Source of the DNA: Cheiracanthium punctorium
Taxonomy: Eukaryota > Arthropoda > Arachnida > Araneae > Cheiracanthiidae
Direction of reading: 5' to 3'
Length of the DNA: 64,000 nt
NCBI GenBank assembly: GCA_038373885.1
Contig: JAWZYV010002577.1
Coordinates: 372,001-436,000, forward strand
Positions 60,836-64,000 of this stretch are shown in pieces (within the stretch, counting starts at the first letter, position 1; every line of letters begins with the position of its first letter). The notes under the pieces are model-generated. The model worked only from the letters and a program-made list of their open reading frames with translations. It was not told the origin of the DNA and made no database searches. A program made the position numbers and the translations under genes.

Positions 60836-61010
60836 TTCCGGGGAAGGTTTCTATTACTGGGCCTAAAGGCCAATTTCCAGCAGCAACATTGTCTTCCTTT
60901 ATGATAACAATATCTTCAACTTGTAGATTTGCCTCTCATCCTTTCCATTCCCTTCGTTGTTGCAAATGGTGGTGATACTCCTTATGCCAGAGATTCCAGA
61001 AAGACCTTTT
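60836..61010 (-). pseudogene. Inverted fragment of BEL/Pao pol C-terminal domain
   Basis: On the minus strand the fragment reads KRSFWNLWHKEY, LQQRREWKG-stop, LQVEDIVIIKEDNVAAGNW, GPVIETFPG, the same domain as in the direct copy at 61029-61363. It covers only the central part and sits immediately after the 5' LTR, where a primer binding site and gag would be expected. With the direct copy it forms arms of about 175 bp of a large inverted repeat around an 87-bp loop. Confidence 0.8.
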
Positions 61011-61363
61011 CATATGTTGAAAGAGAGATCATCTCAAGCTATGTTCCAGAGACTCAGCAGGATGATGTGGAACCTATTACGAGATGGTCTTTATTACGAC
61101 AGATGAAAAGGTCTTTCTGGAATCGCTGGCAGAAGAAATATCTCCATTTGCAACAGCGAAGTAAATGGAAAGGAAGAGAACCAAACCAACAAGTAGAAGA
61201 TGTTGTTATCATAAAGGAAGACAATGTCGCCTCTGGAAATTGGCTTTTGGCCGAATAATAGAAACTTTCCCCGGAACTGATGGACTTATTCGTATGGTAA
61301 CAGTTAAAACTTTAAAAGGAAACATTAAGCTCAATATTCACAATATAGTAAAATTGCCTTTTT
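60998..61363 (+). pseudogene. BEL/Pao pol C-terminal domain (DUF5641-like), remnant
   Basis: This domain lies downstream of the integrase core in BEL/Pao polyproteins. The frame gives YVPETQQDD, TRWSLLRQMKRSFWNRW, LQQRSKWKG, QVEDVVIIKEDNVASGNW, then shifts to IIETFPGTDGLIRMVTVKT and IVKLPF-stop at 61363, all in the family's usual order (RW.L......FW.RW..EYL..LQ...KW, VLIKE, PGxDGxVRVV.VKT, KL..LP). The frameshift lies near 61250. The beginning of the open frame (60929 to about 61000) is the complement of the inverted fragment and has no meaning as protein. Confidence 0.85.
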
Positions 61364-61421
61364 AGCTAAGAAGCTCCATGTCAAAATTATTTTAGAGCCA
61401 AGCCATAAAATAGGGGCTGCA

Positions 61422-61824
61422 TGTTCACGTGCATGCAAGGGCGTAGCCAGAAACTTTTCATGGGGGGGGGTTACGACTACTACAATTCATATATATGTAT
61501 ACGTGCGTGTGATAATGTAGTGAAGAATATACATTTTGTATGGTAAAAATTTCTCATGGGGGGGGGGGTTATGACTCCCCTAACCCCCCCCTTGGCTACG
61601 CCCCTGCGTGTATGTATCACATCACCTTCTTATTTTTATTAATTTTTCTGAACCTGTAGTTGGCAACGACAAAATTTATATGATTGTTTTATCCTTTTTA
61701 AGTAGTTCAAAAAATTGTGTAAAGGTGGTGCTTGAATATACACATTATCAACCGCCTTGCGTCTGATATATTCTACAATTTAGATTTTGTTTGTGTACTT
61801 TTGCTTTTAGTGTGGAAGCACACA
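61422..61824 (+). repeat. 3' LTR of the BEL/Pao element, interrupted by a MITE
   Basis: From TGTTCACGTGCATG to GGAAGCACACA. Removing the 171-bp MITE and one copy of its duplicated 8 bp leaves about 224 bp that align with the 5' LTR. The 5' LTR has no insertion at the matching site, so the MITE arrived after the LTR element. Confidence 0.8.
61436..61606 (+). mobile_element. hAT-type MITE, GCGTAGCC family, copy 3
   Basis: 171 bp with ends CAAGGGCGTAGCCAG / TTGGCTACGCCCCTG. Flanks CGTGCATG (61428-61435) and CGTGTATG (61607-61614) form an 8-bp target duplication with one mismatch, supporting hAT mobilisation for this family. Two long G runs lie at 61462-61470 and 61558-61568. Non-coding. Confidence 0.85.
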
Positions 61825-61829
61825 ATGAC

Positions 61830-64000
61830 TTTGCAAGAAGGCATCGTCTGTGGGCTGCTGCAAGATGTTTACAGGAAATCTAAAGGAAATTCTAAATAAA
61901 GATTTACCGAGGCACCATGCGCATTTTTCAAATTTATATGTTAAAAGGTCAGGTTTTAGGACTCCGTAGCAAGAGATGCAGTTAGATTAAAAAATTGAAG
62001 GTTGATGTGCTTGAATAAAACGCACAAAAAAATGTATTACTGTCACAAAGAAAAAGTTTCTTATAATTTCGTAAATATTAAATTATTTTTATTTCAGAAT
62101 AAATGAGGGATAAAAGTTTTCAGAGGGGAAAAAGCATAGAAAATAAAGTTTATACTGTTGATGCTAGCAATAAATGTATCTCTCTATTCTAAAAAAAATA
62201 AGGGCCGCTGTCGTCGCCGCTGTCAAAAGCTTGTCAGCTTATCTCCTCCTACACCGTGGGGATTTGAGTTTCGACTAAGGTGCCCACAGATTCGAAAAAT
62301 TCCGAGGAACCTGCTAAGCTGAGTTAAATTTCGAAAATCGAATTATTTTAGAAGATATTAATAAAAAACGGAAAAAATAAACAGAATGGTTGCCAGATTT
62401 GGCATAAAATCATTCATTCCTTTGCAACAAAGCGTTTCCAAGTATCTAGAATCGCGTGAAATTTACAAACATGAGTTAGAAATACGCCCATTTTACGCCA
62501 AAATAAAAACTATATGAAATAAGTAACTCAAAATGTGTTACACAAAGTTGACAATTTTCAAATAGTAAGTTCGCTTAGACAACAGGAGTTTAAAATGAGC
62601 GATTATTCATTTTTCCAAAACAGAATAACTAATACCTTGAAAATGAAAAATAATTAAAATGCAAATTATTTTAAAGCCGGTTCTCGTCCAGCTGGATTAT
62701 TTGCTACCAGTAGAAATATTTGGCGGCGTTAACTATGCCATTATAGCAGTTATAGTACACTTTGGATATTTGCTAGCGCGAAGAGATGGTATAATTCGTG
62801 GTGTTAAGTACGCCAATCTGCAAACGATTATGTAAATGAAAATATGGATAACGGTTTTCCGGTAACCTTAAATGACCAGTAAATATAGGTTGTGAGCATG
62901 TGTAAATCGCCAAATAAAGAAAAGTCGCCATGGGTGGCAAGCTATTCTGTCTGTTCCGTAGCTTTTATTAACTTTACATGTACGCAAGTCACCAAATAAT
63001 GAAAAATCGCCATGGGTGGCAAATTCGCAAGGTGTGCAATAGGTTTTACATTATTAAAAATACAGCTGAAACATGATTTTATTACGCTTTAGCTCCTAAT
63101 TAATATAACTTTTGAATGGCAACATTAAATATCATTGTGTTTCTGAGGAGTGCAAATAATTTTTCCAGCGATTATAAGCGGATTCCGCAATCCAGGTGGA
63201 GTATAGCTCAGGACCCGTACAACACGGATTCCCATAACAAAATATCTTCCGTGTTATGAGGGGGAGGGGGTCTACTGTAGTGTGAAGTTTAAATTTTTAT
63301 GTACCAATGAAGATGCAAGAACCAAGCAATGTGTAGCTTAGCTCAGTAACATTCTATCTGATCCAATCCTCGGGTTTTGTCTGTTGAAATTATGTCTTAT
63401 TTACGAATAAGCCTGATTAGGGGCCGAATCCCTCATACGAAAAGCAAGCGTAGCGAGTCTGGGGGCCTTGGCCCCTAGTTATAAACAAATATAAGTAAAA
63501 TTGAGCAAAGCCAGTAATTTTATGAACATTTTATTGCTATTTCGAATATGTTTCAGTGAAACAGTAATAACACTTAACATGACTTAATCAGATATTTAAT
63601 AACAGTTTTGTGCGTTGGTTGATTACTAATAAAGGTTCTGCGAAACTAAAGTCATAATTATTGCCAAAATCTACGGAACAATGTGGATATGAAAGTTTTG
63701 TACATTGTTTGTGTTTATTAGTTGTAAAAGTGATTCAATATTTCACATAAAATAAATAAAATGTTTCTAGATTAGCTGTAATCTTTCTAAATATTTCACA
63801 ATTTGGTTGTTAATATGACCAGTGAAACACTTCACACATTAAAATTTTTCTTCCGAAATGTTGTAATTTATCACCGTTTTATGGTGGAATCTTAATCTAT
63901 TTTTATTAGCAGTATAATCAAGGGGGAAACATATGATAAATTGAGTTGCCATGAATATTCATGATGCTAGCTTAGTGCACAAAAGCTTCGTATGTGTACA
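61830..64000. other. AT-rich stretch without recognised gene
   Basis: TCGCCATGGGTGGCAA occurs at 62925 and 63007 within a diverged ~82-bp direct repeat. Text at 63190-63290 (CCGTGTTATGAGGG, TCTACTGTAG) resembles one end of a pogo/Tigger-type MITE. No coding sequence or RNA gene recognised up to the window's end. Confidence 0.4.

Larger units (their letters stand above)
60583..61824 (+). mobile_element. Gutted BEL/Pao LTR retrotransposon with 5-bp target duplication
   Basis: Direct repeats at 60583-60833 and 61422-61824 (LTRs) enclose about 590 bp of internal sequence and are bounded by the same 5 bp, ATGAC (60578-60582 and 61825-61829), the duplication size of BEL/Pao and many other LTR elements. 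Internally only the C-terminal pol domain survives, once inverted and once direct. AAAATAGGGGCTGCA before the 3' LTR may be the polypurine tract. Gag, protease, RT and RNase H are absent, so it moved, if at all, using proteins from other copies. The 3' LTR contains a hAT-type MITE. Confidence 0.85.

Overview
The window looks like intergenic DNA from an AT-rich arthropod nuclear genome. An arachnid (spider) is my best guess, but this is inference from the mobile-element mix: R1-type non-LTR, BEL/Pao, Tc1/mariner, Helitron-like, piggyBac-type and hAT-type MITEs. I see no intact host gene, no rRNA, no convincing functional tRNA, no CRISPR array and no prokaryotic operon. Every coding sequence I can support is a transposable-element gene or its remnant, or the decayed copy of one multi-copy arthropod protein.

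Layout, 0-20 kb: a foldback MITE (2.66-3.46 kb), a Helitron-like element on the minus strand with a nested hAT-type MITE (4.2-5.3 kb), an internally deleted mariner (6.1-6.4 kb), a second Helitron-like element (7.9-9.1 kb), three piggyBac-type (TTAA) foldback MITEs, one of which has grown a doubled palindrome (11.2-11.9 kb), a mariner N-terminal fragment (15.5 kb), and a foldback MITE whose centre has been amplified into five 134-bp repeats (16.6-17.9 kb). A strongly decayed gene of an uncharacterised arthropod protein family lies on the minus strand at 18.9-19.8 kb.

Layout, 20-43 kb: a 6-kb AT-rich desert; 87-bp and 173-bp tandem repeats ending in a hairpin (27.6-29.4 kb); a TIR element carrying a tRNA-like module (29.6-30.2 kb); a broken Tc1-like transposase gene interrupted by a 179-bp hairpin insertion (31.1-32.3 kb); a run of Helitron-like units (33.7-36.9 kb); and scattered copies of a ~270-bp repeat.

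Layout, 43-64 kb: the best coding sequence, a 5'-truncated R1-clade retrotransposon (43.4-46 kb) with an unusual motif-and-hairpin 3' region; a complete TIR element carrying a different tRNA-like module, inserted into a ~172-bp tandem array (46.9-48.0 kb); a 550-bp foldback MITE (49.1-49.6 kb); a near-copy of the 33.7-kb Helitron-like block (52.2-56.0 kb); a nearly intact Tc1-like transposon with both TIRs (56.3-57.8 kb); and a complete but gutted BEL/Pao LTR element with a 5-bp target duplication, an inverted pol fragment and a MITE inside one LTR (60.6-61.8 kb).

I found no new defence or metabolic system. The interest lies in how the elements nest, fold back, amplify and exchange modules. 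All coordinates and repeat matches were read by eye; percentages and family names should be tested by alignment.
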